Below, in pieces: positions 7,467 to 15,195 of a stretch of DNA of 15,197 nt. The position numbers and the translations under genes were made by a program. The notes under the pieces were generated by a model. It was given only the letters and a program-made list of their open reading frames with translations, was not told where the DNA came from and ran no database searches. Source of the stretch: Syntrophaceae bacterium (GTDB taxonomy: Bacteria > Desulfobacterota > Syntrophorhabdia > Syntrophorhabdales > WCHB1-27); contig PLSJ01000484.1 of assembly GCA_003165115.1 (NCBI GenBank), positions 5,317 through 20,513 on the forward strand, read 5' to 3'. Positions within the stretch are counted from its first letter, which is position 1, and each line of letters starts with the position of its first letter.

Positions 7467-8693
7467 ATGCTCAGGAACGTCATCATCGTAAATGATACGT
7501 CATACGTGAACGGCGGCGCCAGCCAGGTAGCCTTGACGTCGGCGCTCGCGCTCGCGCGGCACGGTTTCGATGTCACCATGTTTTCCGCGTCGAAACCGGT
7601 GGCGCCCGAACTCCGGTTTTCGCCCCTGAGAGTCGTTTCCACGGGCCAACATGAGATTTTGACCGATCCTAACCGATTGCGGGCAGCCTTGCAGGGCATA
7701 TGGAATTTCAAGGCGGCCCGCCTTATGCTCGGCCTGCTCAGGGGCCTTGACCCGTCACAAACCGTCGTACACGTGCATTCGTGGAGCAAGGCTTTGTCTT
7801 CGGCCCCTGTGAGGGTGGCCTTAACACAGGGATACAGGGTAATCTGCACGATGCACGACTACTTCCTGGCATGTCCCAATGGGGGCTTTTTTAGCTATCC
7901 CTCTTCGCTGGTTTGTCACCGCACTCCTCTATCGTTCTCCTGTCTCGTCGAAAACTGCGACGTGAGAAGCTACCCCCAGAAGATATGGCGGGTCGGGCGC
8001 CACATCGCGCAGAGATACGCGGGACTCCTCCCCGATGGATTGAGGAACTTTATTGCCGTTTCCGATTTCGGCAAACGGGTCCTGCAACCGTTTCTGCCTT
8101 TGCGCGCACATATACACCGCATCGATAATCCGGTCGATGTGCTAAAGGCGCCCCCGGCGGACACGGGAAATAATGACGCATTCGTGTTCGTGGGGACGCT
8201 GGCGGAACATAAAGGACCGCTCTTACTGGCCGCCGCCGCGCTGCGGGCCGGAGCGCGGATAGTCTTCGTGGGCAGCGGCCCTCTCGAAGAGCGGATATCC
8301 CGTTTCTATCCTTCGGCCTTGATAACGGGATGGCTGCCGAGAAACGAGACGATTAAGGCGATCCGACAGGCAAGGGCACTCGTGCTGCCGTCTTTATCGT
8401 ATGAAAACCAGCCCCTCGTGGTTGCGGAAGCCGCTGCCGTGGGCGTGCCCGCCATAGTCTCCGATCGTTCCGCCGCGCGTGATATGGTCGAGGACGGCGT
8501 GACGGGTTTATGGTTTAAAGGCGGCGACCGGGACGATCTGGCGGAGAAGATGAGACGCCTGCAGGACCCGCGGTCGGCCGCCGCGATGGGCTCGGCCGCC
8601 TATCATCGATACTGGAGCCGTCCGTCTTCGATGGAGAATCACCTTAAAGAACTGATCGGGGTATATGCGCACGTATTGGGTGCCGGGGGATAG
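7467..8693 (+). CDS. Glycosyltransferase family 4 (GT-B fold)
   Basis: 408 residues with a GT4 layout. The N-terminal acceptor half begins with VNDTSYVNGGASQVAL, the glycine-rich loop near the start of such enzymes. The C-terminal half has VFVGTLAEHKGPLLL and the catalytic EX7E motif E313-E321 inside SYENQPLVVAEAAAVGVP, followed by SDRSAARDMV. Retaining transfer from a nucleotide sugar to a lipid-linked glycan at the cytoplasmic face is the family role. The acceptor half has HDYFLACPNGG followed by cysteines at 136, 150, 159 and 164, an arrangement that could bind a metal or form a structural cluster; cysteines near this HDY motif are known in other GT4 enzymes. The start is the ATG at 7467, 11 bases after the preceding stop. 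Sugar specificity is unknown. Confidence 0.88.
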   Translation: MLRNVIIVNDTSYVNGGASQVALTSALALARHGFDVTMFSASKPVAPELRFSPLRVVSTGQHEILTDPNRLRAALQGIWNFKAARLMLGLLRGLDPSQTVVHVHSWSKALSSAPVRVALTQGYRVICTMHDYFLACPNGGFFSYPSSLVCHRTPLSFSCLVENCDVRSYPQKIWRVGRHIAQRYAGLLPDGLRNFIAVSDFGKRVLQPFLPLRAHIHRIDNPVDVLKAPPADTGNNDAFVFVGTLAEHKGPLLLAAAALRAGARIVFVGSGPLEERISRFYPSALITGWLPRNETIKAIRQARALVLPSLSYENQPLVVAEAAAVGVPAIVSDRSAARDMVEDGVTGLWFKGGDRDDLAEKMRRLQDPRSAAAMGSAAYHRYWSRPSSMENHLKELIGVYAHVLGAGG

Positions 8694-8719
8694 ACGCACC
8701 GGTCCCGGTGATAAGAGCG

Positions 8720-9526
8720 ATGGCGCCAAAGGTCAGCATCAATCTCTGCTGCTACAACTCCGAAAAGTATTTGCGGCGGACCCTCGCGAGCATCACGGAG
8801 CAGACGTACGGCGACTGGGAGCTCGTTGTCATCAACGACGGGTCCACGGATTCGACCGGGACCATAGTCCGGGAATATGTGAGGAAAGGCTACCCCATAG
8901 TCTCTCATTATCAGGAGAACCGTGGGCTGGCATATTCGCGCAACAAGGCGCTGGCGCTTTCCGGCGGGGAATATATCGCTTTTATCGATGATGACGACGT
9001 GTGGGACGGGACGAAGCTGGATAAGCAGGTCCGGGCATTGGCATCGAACCGGGACTCCGCGCTGGTTTTCACTTATTGTGATGCGTTGCTCCCCGGCGGC
9101 GCGCAAAGACCGCTCAACAGGTCGCGGATAACGGATCTCCCCCTTTCGTCTTTCTCGAAAGCGCACAACAGGCGGTTGTTGCTTCGCTGCGGCTGTTTCA
9201 TCGCGCTAAGCTCGGTCATGGCGAGGTCCGAGCCGGTCAGGCTGGCGGGGGGCTTCAACCCGCGCTTCTCCTATGTCGAAGACTACGACATGTGGCTGAG
9301 ACTGGCGGGCACCTATGACTTTTCGCTCGTTCCCGAAGTGTTGTGCCTGTGGCGGCGACACGACGGCCAGTCCACGGTGACGATGCACAAAAGGGCGCTC
9401 ACCGAGGAAATCGCCATAAACCTCCGTTACCTGGGATCGGAGGGGGTCGATATGCTCACCAGGGCCCATATCGTCAGGAACGTATGCAAGTTTCTCCTGC
9501 GCAGGTCCCTCAACCTGAAGAGGTAA
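8720..9526 (+). CDS. Glycosyltransferase family 2 (GT-A fold)
   Basis: About 268 residues. The GT-A signatures are MAPKVSINLCCYNSEKYLRR at the start, NDGSTDS with D40 for nucleotide binding, and FIDDDDVW with D90-D93 as the metal-binding DXD-type motif. Later come EDYDMWLRLAG (likely catalytic-base region) and LCLWRRH, both common in inverting GT2 enzymes of polysaccharide loci. I prefer the ATG at 8720, since it places MxPKVS at the very N-terminus as in homologous enzymes; an in-frame GTG at 8708 would add four residues. It starts 26 bases after the GT4 gene and ends 36 bases before the polymerase gene. It should add one sugar to the lipid-linked repeat on the cytoplasmic side. Donor and linkage cannot be read from the sequence. 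Confidence 0.9.
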   Translation: MAPKVSINLCCYNSEKYLRRTLASITEQTYGDWELVVINDGSTDSTGTIVREYVRKGYPIVSHYQENRGLAYSRNKALALSGGEYIAFIDDDDVWDGTKLDKQVRALASNRDSALVFTYCDALLPGGAQRPLNRSRITDLPLSSFSKAHNRRLLLRCGCFIALSSVMARSEPVRLAGGFNPRFSYVEDYDMWLRLAGTYDFSLVPEVLCLWRRHDGQSTVTMHKRALTEEIAINLRYLGSEGVDMLTRAHIVRNVCKFLLRRSLNLKR

Positions 9527-9562
9527 GGGAGACCGGCCCGCAAGGACCGGCGTCCACCCTGA

Positions 9563-10876
9563 ATGGTCAAATATCTGCTACGCTTCATCGAATATTCGAT
9601 AGACCTCGTCCTTATCGCCGTTCTTTTTTTCGACCTGACCGCCAATTATTGGGTCCGGGCGATGGTGGAAGGCCGGGTTTCTTACGTCATCCTCGCACTC
9701 TTTTTCTGGTCCCTGTTCCTTGCGCTGATGGGCAAGAGAAAGGATATGCGTCTTACCGGGGGCGTGCTTCGGGTATTGATATCGATCGCGTGCTTCGGGG
9801 CATGGGCGTTCGTCAATTTCCTTTTCGATTCCGGCGATTATGCAAGCCGCCTGAGAATCTACACCTCTCTGGTCGCGGGCTGCATCATTGCCGCCGCCGG
9901 TATCCTGAGGCCGGGGAAATTCTTCGACATCCGTCTCCTTTCAGGCATCTACGCCCTGATGATAATCCTTTCGGCCTATGCGCTGCTCTTTTATCCATCC
10001 TATCTGGAGTCGATGAACGTCGATGCCCCATTCGTCTTCTACAGCCTGCCGGGCGAGGTGGATAAAAATTCCTTCGCCTACATGCTCCTGTTCGGTTTCC
10101 TTATAGGTCTCTATATACTCCATCACATCGAGAGCACGCTCCCGAGAAGGCTCATGTACCTGCCCCAGCTATTCCTTGTTGCCCTGCTTTTCAACACGGG
10201 TTCCAGGCAGGCCCTTCTCATGATGCTCGTCTTTGTGCTCGTTTACGTGAAAAACATCGCGCCTTATTTACTGCGGTCCCGCAAGGCCCTCGTCAGGCAT
10301 CTCTTTTTCGCCCTGCTGGCCGTGCTCGTCCTTTCGGCCCTGGTGCTCTCTTCCGGCAATGCACGACTGCTCTTTTACCGGCTCGGGTTTGCGCCGGACG
10401 AGGGTGGCGAATACGGCGAGACGGCACAGAGAAGCGATGAGCTGAGGAAGCAGGTTTCGGCGGACAGCCTCGGCAGGTTCCTCTCCTCTCCCATAACAGG
10501 GACCGGCCCGGCGGATACCGTCATCGAACAAACCCAAAGTTTTGAGGTGTCGGAGCATAACTACCTGTTGCACCTAGCCTCCAGCGAGGGGATTATCGGG
10601 CTCGCGTGCTTCATCGCGATATTTTTCTTCGCGTACCGGTGTTTTCACCGCGCGGCGTCCCGGTGTGAAGGAAAGACCTTGGGCGACGTCGTCCCGGTTG
10701 CGGTCATTCAATCGATGCTCGCGATAGTTTTTTTGAGCCTGCTCTTTTCTCCGATGAAGAACCTGCACTGGATAGTGCTCGCGTGGGTCGTCAATTTTAC
10801 ACAGATGCCGCGTGAGTCCGCGCCGTTCCCGCCTCCTCGTCGGGAAGAGGCGGTCATGATCGGTGACGGGATATGA
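9563..10876 (+). CDS. Wzy/WaaL-like O-antigen polymerase or ligase
   Basis: 437 residues, largely hydrophobic with roughly ten or more membrane segments and one larger polar loop near residues 275-320. Matching signs of the O-antigen ligase/polymerase family are FNTGSRQALLMML (the tgSR motif at the start of a membrane segment) and, after the loop, GTGPAD...EHNYLLHLASSEGIIGL, the equivalent of the HNxYL...GxxGL motif. Such proteins join repeat units at the periplasmic face. Polymerase (Wzy) is the likelier role because a flippase, a priming transferase and a Wzz-type gene are in the same locus, but ligase proteins share these motifs. The ATG at 9563 has only a distant AAGGA upstream. The last four bases overlap the next gene (ATGA). 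Confidence 0.8.
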   Translation: MVKYLLRFIEYSIDLVLIAVLFFDLTANYWVRAMVEGRVSYVILALFFWSLFLALMGKRKDMRLTGGVLRVLISIACFGAWAFVNFLFDSGDYASRLRIYTSLVAGCIIAAAGILRPGKFFDIRLLSGIYALMIILSAYALLFYPSYLESMNVDAPFVFYSLPGEVDKNSFAYMLLFGFLIGLYILHHIESTLPRRLMYLPQLFLVALLFNTGSRQALLMMLVFVLVYVKNIAPYLLRSRKALVRHLFFALLAVLVLSALVLSSGNARLLFYRLGFAPDEGGEYGETAQRSDELRKQVSADSLGRFLSSPITGTGPADTVIEQTQSFEVSEHNYLLHLASSEGIIGLACFIAIFFFAYRCFHRAASRCEGKTLGDVVPVAVIQSMLAIVFLSLLFSPMKNLHWIVLAWVVNFTQMPRESAPFPPPRREEAVMIGDGI

Positions 10877-12042
10877 GAGTCGCCATCGTCCATGACTGGC
10901 TGGTGACGTACGGAGGGGCTGAGCGGGTCCTGGAACAAATGCTTTCCGTATTTCCCGAATCCGACCTCTTCAGCGTCGTCGACTTCCTGGGCAAGGGGCA
11001 GCGGGGTTTTATTCGAGAGAAGGCGGTCCACACCTCCTTTGTCCAGAAACTGCCCTTTGCCGCAAAAAACTACAGAAGCTACCTGCCGCTCATGCCCCTC
11101 GCAGTCGAACGCTTCGACCTGTCGTCTTACGACCTCGTTATTTCCAGCTCCTACGCGGTGTCGAAAGGGGTGCTTACCGGCCCCGATCAGTTGCATCTGT
11201 GTATGTGTCACTCACCGATGCGTTACGCCTGGGACCTCCAGCATCAGTACCTGAAAGAAGCCGGTTTGAACAGCGGCATCAAATCGTGGATCGCGGGCTG
11301 GATATTGCACGAGATAAGATTATGGGATTACAGGACCGCCAATGGAGTAGATGCGTTTATCGCAATTTCGCAGTTCATCGCGAGGCGCATCTGGAAAACG
11401 TACCGGCGGGAATCGACCGTCATTTACCCGCCGGTGGACGTCGACAATTTCACTTTCGTCGAAAAGAAAGCGGATTATTACCTTACGGTTTCCAGAATGG
11501 TGCCGTACAAAAGGATCGACCTGATCGTCGAGGCGTTTTCGCACCTGCCGGACCATAGGCTCGTCGTCGTAGGGGATGGACCCGACTTTCACAAGATACG
11601 GCGTAAGGCCGGGAAGAACGTCGAGCTCCTGGGCTACCAGTCCTTTTCGGTGTTGAGGCAGTACCTGCAGAACGCCCGCGCCTTTGTTTTCGCCGCCGAG
11701 GAGGATTTCGGAATAGCGCCCATCGAGGCCCAGGCCTGTGGCACGCCGGTTATCGCACTCGCCAGGGGCGGTGCGTTGGAGACCGTAAGAGGCTTGGACC
11801 GGGATCGACCTACCGCCGTATTTTTCGAAGAACAGGAGAGGGAATCTCTCATAAGGGCCGTAGGGCTTTTCGAAGCGAACAGGGAGAAGATCGACCCACA
11901 GTGGTGCAGGGTGAATGCCCTGCGGTTCTCCCCTTCCCGTTTCAGGGCGGAGTTTACGGACTTCGTGGACAGGCAGTGGGACCTGTTCCGGGCCGTGAGG
12001 ATTCATGGAAAAGGTCCAAAAGAGACATACGGGAGTGGATGA
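10873..12042 (+). CDS. Glycosyltransferase family 4, WbaZ/mannosyltransferase-like
   Basis: 389 residues. The N-terminus MRVAIVHDWLVTYGGAERVL, then CMCHSPMRYAWDL and AISQFIARRI, are typical of a GT4 subgroup often annotated as mannosyl- or related transferases in O-antigen and capsule loci. The C-terminal half has YYLTVSRMVPYKRIDLIVEAF and the EX7E motif E277-E285 in EEDFGIAPIEAQACGTPVIA. Start codon ATG 10873 overlaps the polymerase stop (ATGA), indicating coupled translation. Its stop at 12040-12042 lies 3 bases before the priming transferase, a neighbour pair that fits early assembly steps, so it may add the second sugar. Mannose as donor is suggested only by family resemblance. Confidence 0.87.
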   Translation: MRVAIVHDWLVTYGGAERVLEQMLSVFPESDLFSVVDFLGKGQRGFIREKAVHTSFVQKLPFAAKNYRSYLPLMPLAVERFDLSSYDLVISSSYAVSKGVLTGPDQLHLCMCHSPMRYAWDLQHQYLKEAGLNSGIKSWIAGWILHEIRLWDYRTANGVDAFIAISQFIARRIWKTYRRESTVIYPPVDVDNFTFVEKKADYYLTVSRMVPYKRIDLIVEAFSHLPDHRLVVVGDGPDFHKIRRKAGKNVELLGYQSFSVLRQYLQNARAFVFAAEEDFGIAPIEAQACGTPVIALARGGALETVRGLDRDRPTAVFFEEQERESLIRAVGLFEANREKIDPQWCRVNALRFSPSRFRAEFTDFVDRQWDLFRAVRIHGKGPKETYGSG

Positions 12043-12045
12043 GCC

Positions 12046-13437
12046 ATGCGCGTGTACCTGTCCAGGCTGGGGATCGCTTTCAGGATTGCCGACACCCTTC
12101 TCATAGTCTGTTCCCTCGTATTCGCCTCCTGGCTGCACGACTACCCCTGGGACCCTCATTTCAGCTTCCTCGCGCTCTGCGCCGCGATCCTCTTCCATTT
12201 CCTCGCGAGACACAGCGGCCTTTATCTTTCATGGCGCGTGACTTCGGGGCTGGAAGAAAGCAAGAGCGTCATCGCCGTCTGGTCGTGCGTCGTCCTCGTC
12301 ATCTTGCTGATCGGGTTCATCACCACCCTTACCGGTGAATACTCCCGCAGGGTCTTCATCACCTGGTTCGCGAGCTCCCAACTGGCCCTCATCTTTTGGC
12401 GCCTGGCCATTCGCGCCTTCCTGAGAACTGTCCGCCGGAAAGGCAAGAACGGAAAGTCCGTCGCCATAGCGGGAGCAGGAGCCCTCGGCGTGAAGGTGGC
12501 CGGCGTCATCCGGAACGCCCCCTGGATGGGGTTCGAGATATATGGCTTTTATGACGATTTCGCGGAAAAGCATAGCAGACCGGTGACAGGGTCGGATGCG
12601 GAAGTGAAAGGCGACCTGGACCGGATGGTAGAGGATGCGGCCACGGACGGCCGCATAAATATCGTCTACATGACGCTGCCCATGAGGGCCGAGGAGCGGT
12701 TGAAAGAAATAGTGGACAAATTGTCCGATACCTCGACTTCGGTCCACCTGGTGCCCGATTTCTTCACCCTGGACCTCCTCAATGCCCGCATGGTGGACAT
12801 GGACGGGATTCCGACCATCAGCGTCTATGAAAGCCCGTTTCACGGTCCCGGCGGGTGGCTCAAGCGGGTGGAAGATATGCTCCTGAGCGGCCTTATCCTG
12901 CTCGGCGCGTTGCCGCTCATGACCGCCATCGCCCTGGGTGTCAAACTTTCGTCTCCCGGACCGGTCTTTTTCACGCAGCGGCGTTACGGCGTGGACGGGA
13001 AGGAGATCGGGGTGCTGAAGTTCAGGACCATGACGGTGTGCGAGGACGGCGCCGTTATCCCGCAGGCCAGGAAGAACGACCGGCGGGTAACGGGGTTTGG
13101 GGCTTTCCTGCGCAAGACTTCCCTGGACGAGCTTCCCCAGTTCATCAACGTGCTGCAGGGGACGATGTCGATAGTCGGCCCGCGGCCGCACGCGGTGGCC
13201 CACAACGAATATTACCGGCGTATCATCCCCCGCTATATGCTGCGGCACAAAGTGAAGCCCGGCATCACCGGGTGGGCGCAGGTCAACGGCTGGCGCGGTG
13301 AGACCGACACGGTCGAAAAGATGGCCAGGAGGGTGCAGTTCGACCTGGACTACATGAGGTGTTGGTCTTTTTGGCTCGACGTGAAAATCATATGCAAGAC
13401 GGTAGCGAAAGGGTTTACGGACAAAAGTGCCTACTAG
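12046..13437 (+). CDS. WcaJ-type polyprenyl-phosphate glycosylphosphotransferase (priming enzyme)
   Basis: 463 residues in the three-part layout of the long family members. Four N-terminal membrane segments (about residues 10-125) come first, then a soluble nucleotide-binding-like domain (about 135-255) beginning SVAIAGAGALGVKVAG. The C-terminal catalytic domain follows from K273: KRVEDMLLSGLILL membrane hairpin, SSPGPVFFTQRRYG, KFRTMTV at 325-331, SLDELPQFINVLQG with the D361-E362 pair, SIVGPRPH, and KPGITGWAQVNGWRGET near the end. Enzymes of this type transfer a hexose-1-phosphate, often glucose-1-phosphate, from UDP-sugar to undecaprenyl phosphate, starting each repeat unit. Length and motifs are complete, so it is probably active. 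It starts 3 bases after the GT4 gene. The first sugar is not certain; glucose or galactose is the usual choice for this group. Confidence 0.92.
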   Translation: MRVYLSRLGIAFRIADTLLIVCSLVFASWLHDYPWDPHFSFLALCAAILFHFLARHSGLYLSWRVTSGLEESKSVIAVWSCVVLVILLIGFITTLTGEYSRRVFITWFASSQLALIFWRLAIRAFLRTVRRKGKNGKSVAIAGAGALGVKVAGVIRNAPWMGFEIYGFYDDFAEKHSRPVTGSDAEVKGDLDRMVEDAATDGRINIVYMTLPMRAEERLKEIVDKLSDTSTSVHLVPDFFTLDLLNARMVDMDGIPTISVYESPFHGPGGWLKRVEDMLLSGLILLGALPLMTAIALGVKLSSPGPVFFTQRRYGVDGKEIGVLKFRTMTVCEDGAVIPQARKNDRRVTGFGAFLRKTSLDELPQFINVLQGTMSIVGPRPHAVAHNEYYRRIIPRYMLRHKVKPGITGWAQVNGWRGETDTVEKMARRVQFDLDYMRCWSFWLDVKIICKTVAKGFTDKSAY

Positions 13438-13546
13438 ACCCGAAGGCATGGGCGGCCCGGCATCACGCGCGCCAGGGAGAGGGACCGTCCAGGCACACCA
13501 TGCGGCAAACCAAGGTCCACGCCGGTAAGGGGACAGGAAGGGCCGG

Positions 13547-13553
13547 AAGGGAG
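13547..13553 (+). promoter_or_regulatory. Ribosome binding site of the Wzz-type gene
   Basis: AAGGGAG ends 5 bases before the ATG at 13559. It favours ATG 13559 over the adjacent in-frame GTG at 13556. The 121-base gap before this start (13438-13558) holds no other feature I can support and no clear terminator. Confidence 0.55.
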
Positions 13554-13558
13554 AGGTG

Positions 13559-14098
13559 ATGGAAGAGCGGCGACAGGACGATGAGATCGACCCTATGGAC
13601 TACCTGAGGGTAGTGTGGCGCCATAAACGGCTGATAGCGTCGATCATGGCGGTGGGGGTGGTGGGAACGGCCATAGCCTCCCTGATAATGACACCGGTTT
13701 ACGAGTCGAGGGCCGTGATCGTTCCCGCCGGAATACAGTCCAAAGACCAGGGCGCGGCGTCGGGTTTTCTTGCCATGCAGTTCGGCTTCGCCCCTCCCGT
13801 GACCCCCGCCTCGGTGGAAATCGTCAACCTGCTCAAGAGCAATATCTTGCGCGAAAGGCTCATACGCACGCACGATCTCCTGCCGCTTTTCTTCACGAGA
13901 AAGCAGATGCGGGGAAAGACGGAGAACCAGTTGCTATGGGACGGCATCAGGTACCTCGAAAAAAGGACGACCGTCAACTTTAATCAAAAAGACAACCTGA
14001 TCACCCTCTCCTGCCGATACATGGACCCAGGGAAAGCGCGCGACCTGGCGGCCGGCATGCTCGCGGGCCTGAACGATTATAGCGTTCCCCATAATTAA
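13559..14098 (+). pseudogene. Wzz-type chain-length determinant, truncated by an IS630 insertion
   Basis: The start is typical of the Wzz/chain-length family: DEIDPMDYLRVVWRHKRLI leads into a first membrane helix (about residues 22-44), then TPVYESRAVIVPAG, then FLAMQFGF and ASVEIVNLLKSNILRERLI. Such proteins sit in the inner membrane with a periplasmic domain and set polymer length. The host reading stops at D173; the insertion sequence begins at 14080 and supplies the last codons and the TAA at 14096-14098. The product of 179 residues would lack the periplasmic coiled coil, the second membrane helix and any C-terminal kinase domain, so it is almost certainly not functional. The rest of the gene would lie beyond the right edge of the window. 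A Wzc-like tyrosine kinase cannot be excluded as the original form. Confidence 0.82.
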
Positions 14099-14103
14099 TT
14101 CTC
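14080..14103 (+). repeat. Left terminal inverted repeat of the IS630 element
   Basis: The outer part reads TAGCGTTCCCCATAA and the inner part ends TAATTCTC. It pairs with the reverse complement of 15172-15195 at 20 of 24 positions, with mismatches at repeat positions 1, 5, 10 and 16. It contains the transposase stop codon (14095-14097 on the - strand) and the new stop of the truncated Wzz frame (14096-14098). Confidence 0.85.
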
Positions 14104-15117
14104 GATTGGCGTTGCGGCAGAGGCAACTTTCGTCGGATTATCCATCAACTCGCAAAGAGCGTGATCGGCTCTTTCGATCAGGGCGGCTTTGCTCCTGCAG
14201 TGGATGTTCGTGAAGTGCTCGGCCTTCATGAGGAGCCATATTCGTTCTATGGGGTTGAAGTCGGGCGAATATGGAGGAAGATAGAGAGGCTCGAAGAAAT
14301 GCCAGTTGAGCTTCTTCCGTTTATGCCAGGAGGCGTTGTCGAGGATGAGGATATTCCGTTTTCTGGCGGGTGTGATCGATGCCGCCGCTTCATCGAGGAA
14401 GACCTGAAAAACCTCCGTGTCGCAATGACTCGCCTCAATGGCGAAGAACTCTCCCATGCGAGGACAGACGGTCCCAACAATGTTTAGCCTGACGTGATCG
14501 CCGTTATGGACTACTCGAGGCTTCGATCCTTTGATTGCCCAACTCCGACGCGGTTTCGGCTCGCCGTCAATCCCCGTTTCGTCGCCATACCACAACTCCA
14601 CATCTTCATCTTCTGCAAGAGTGCGCAACCGGACGAGGAACTTCTCGCGGAGTTCTTCATCCTGCCTGTCCGGCCAGGGCTGAGGCACTTTCAAAACATA
14701 GCCCTTTTCATGCAGGAGGCGGCGCACCGTCTCGTACGAACATTCCACCTTATACTTCTCGGCGATATGGCCATGGAAGGCGGTCGCGGTCCAGAAGGTC
14801 CTCTGGGCGCGGCCCGGTTCCTCGAACTCTTCGAGGATCTCCTCCTTTTGACTGCCCGAAATAAGAGGAGTCCGCCCCGGTCTCTTTTTGGCGACGAGGC
14901 CGTCGACGCCGTACAGGTTGAAGGCTCTGACAATCTTTCTTACTGCGTCGTCAGTCAGTTCGACTATTTTCATAACCTGTTCCCGGGTGGAACCGACGAG
15001 GAGCATGATAACGACGAGACATCGCCGATCCGTTTCCTTGTTTCCCGCTTTTCGAGCCGCCTGGAGATCGGCAAGGGATGCGTTCTCGGGATTGGGTGCG
15101 AGAGTCTTCTGGGCCAC
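14095..15117 (-). CDS. IS630-family transposase
   Basis: 340 residues on the - strand. Residues about 20-140 hold helix-turn-helix DNA-binding segments (EQVMKIVELTDDAVRKIVRAF, then SYETVRRLLHEKGYVLK as a second winged-helix-like part). The DDE catalytic core follows with D179 in WYGDETGID, D260 in LILDNASWH and E291 in PPYSPDFNPIERIW, a layout typical of IS630; the D260-E291 spacing of 30 residues is on the short side. All three catalytic residues are present and the frame is uninterrupted, so it could be active. The start is GTG (15115-15117); an ATG 7 bases upstream is out of frame. The stop lies in the left terminal repeat. The enzyme cuts and pastes the element into TA dinucleotides. Confidence 0.92.
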   Translation of the reverse strand: MAQKTLAPNPENASLADLQAARKAGNKETDRRCLVVIMLLVGSTREQVMKIVELTDDAVRKIVRAFNLYGVDGLVAKKRPGRTPLISGSQKEEILEEFEEPGRAQRTFWTATAFHGHIAEKYKVECSYETVRRLLHEKGYVLKVPQPWPDRQDEELREKFLVRLRTLAEDEDVELWYGDETGIDGEPKPRRSWAIKGSKPRVVHNGDHVRLNIVGTVCPRMGEFFAIEASHCDTEVFQVFLDEAAASITPARKRNILILDNASWHKRKKLNWHFFEPLYLPPYSPDFNPIERIWLLMKAEHFTNIHCRSKAALIERADHALCELMDNPTKVASAATPIEN

Positions 15118-15171
15118 GATCCATAGATAACCATAAATCTAGGGGAATGTCTAGATATAACAACGTCATAT
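15118..15171 (-). promoter_or_regulatory. AT-rich leader of the IS transposase with a small inverted repeat
   Basis: This AT-rich stretch between the transposase start and the right terminal repeat should hold the transposase promoter. It includes an inverted repeat, ATCTAG at 15137-15142 and CTAGAT at 15151-15156, separated by 8 bases. On the - strand TTGTTA followed 16 bases later by TAGATT is a weak promoter-like pair. The inverted repeat could be an operator or transposase binding site; this is a guess from position. Confidence 0.35.
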
Positions 15172-15195
15172 GAGAATTATTTATGAGGAATGCTC
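15172..15195 (-). repeat. Right terminal inverted repeat of the IS630 element
   Basis: It begins GAGAATTA on the + strand and ends GGAATGCTC, directly followed by TA, the last two bases of the window. It is the partner of 14080-14103. Confidence 0.85.

Larger units (their letters stand above)
14080..15195 (-). mobile_element. Complete IS630-family insertion sequence
   Basis: A 1116-base element with 24-base imperfect terminal inverted repeats (20 of 24 positions match), flanked by TA at 14078-14079 and TA at 15196-15197, as expected for the TA target duplication of the IS630/Tc1 group. It carries one transposase on the - strand and lies inside the Wzz-type gene. Because the transposase frame is intact and the ends match well, the insertion looks recent. 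The window ends at the right TA, so the right host junction is not seen. Confidence 0.88.

Noticed and set aside
9531..9551. GACCGGC repeated twice between the GT2 and polymerase genes, first taken for a terminator hairpin
   Set aside because: The copies are direct, not inverted, with no stable stem and no T run after them.
11320..12213. 297-residue open frame on the - strand opposite the second GT4 gene
   Set aside because: It overlaps a GT4 gene with intact motifs and has shadow-like composition.
12229..13449. 406-residue open frame on the - strand opposite the priming transferase
   Set aside because: It is the complement of a fully recognisable WcaJ-type gene, its translation is rich in His, Pro, Arg and Gln with no domain-like pattern, and long antisense frames are expected in GC-rich coding DNA.
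13438..13558. Gap before the Wzz-type gene as a possible small gene or promoter
   Set aside because: Short frames here are continuations of shadow frames, and I see no convincing -35/-10 pair or hairpin with a T run.
14494..15126. 210-residue + strand frame inside the IS
   Set aside because: It is opposite the intact transposase; some antisense frames in IS elements are annotated, but nothing here supports a real protein.
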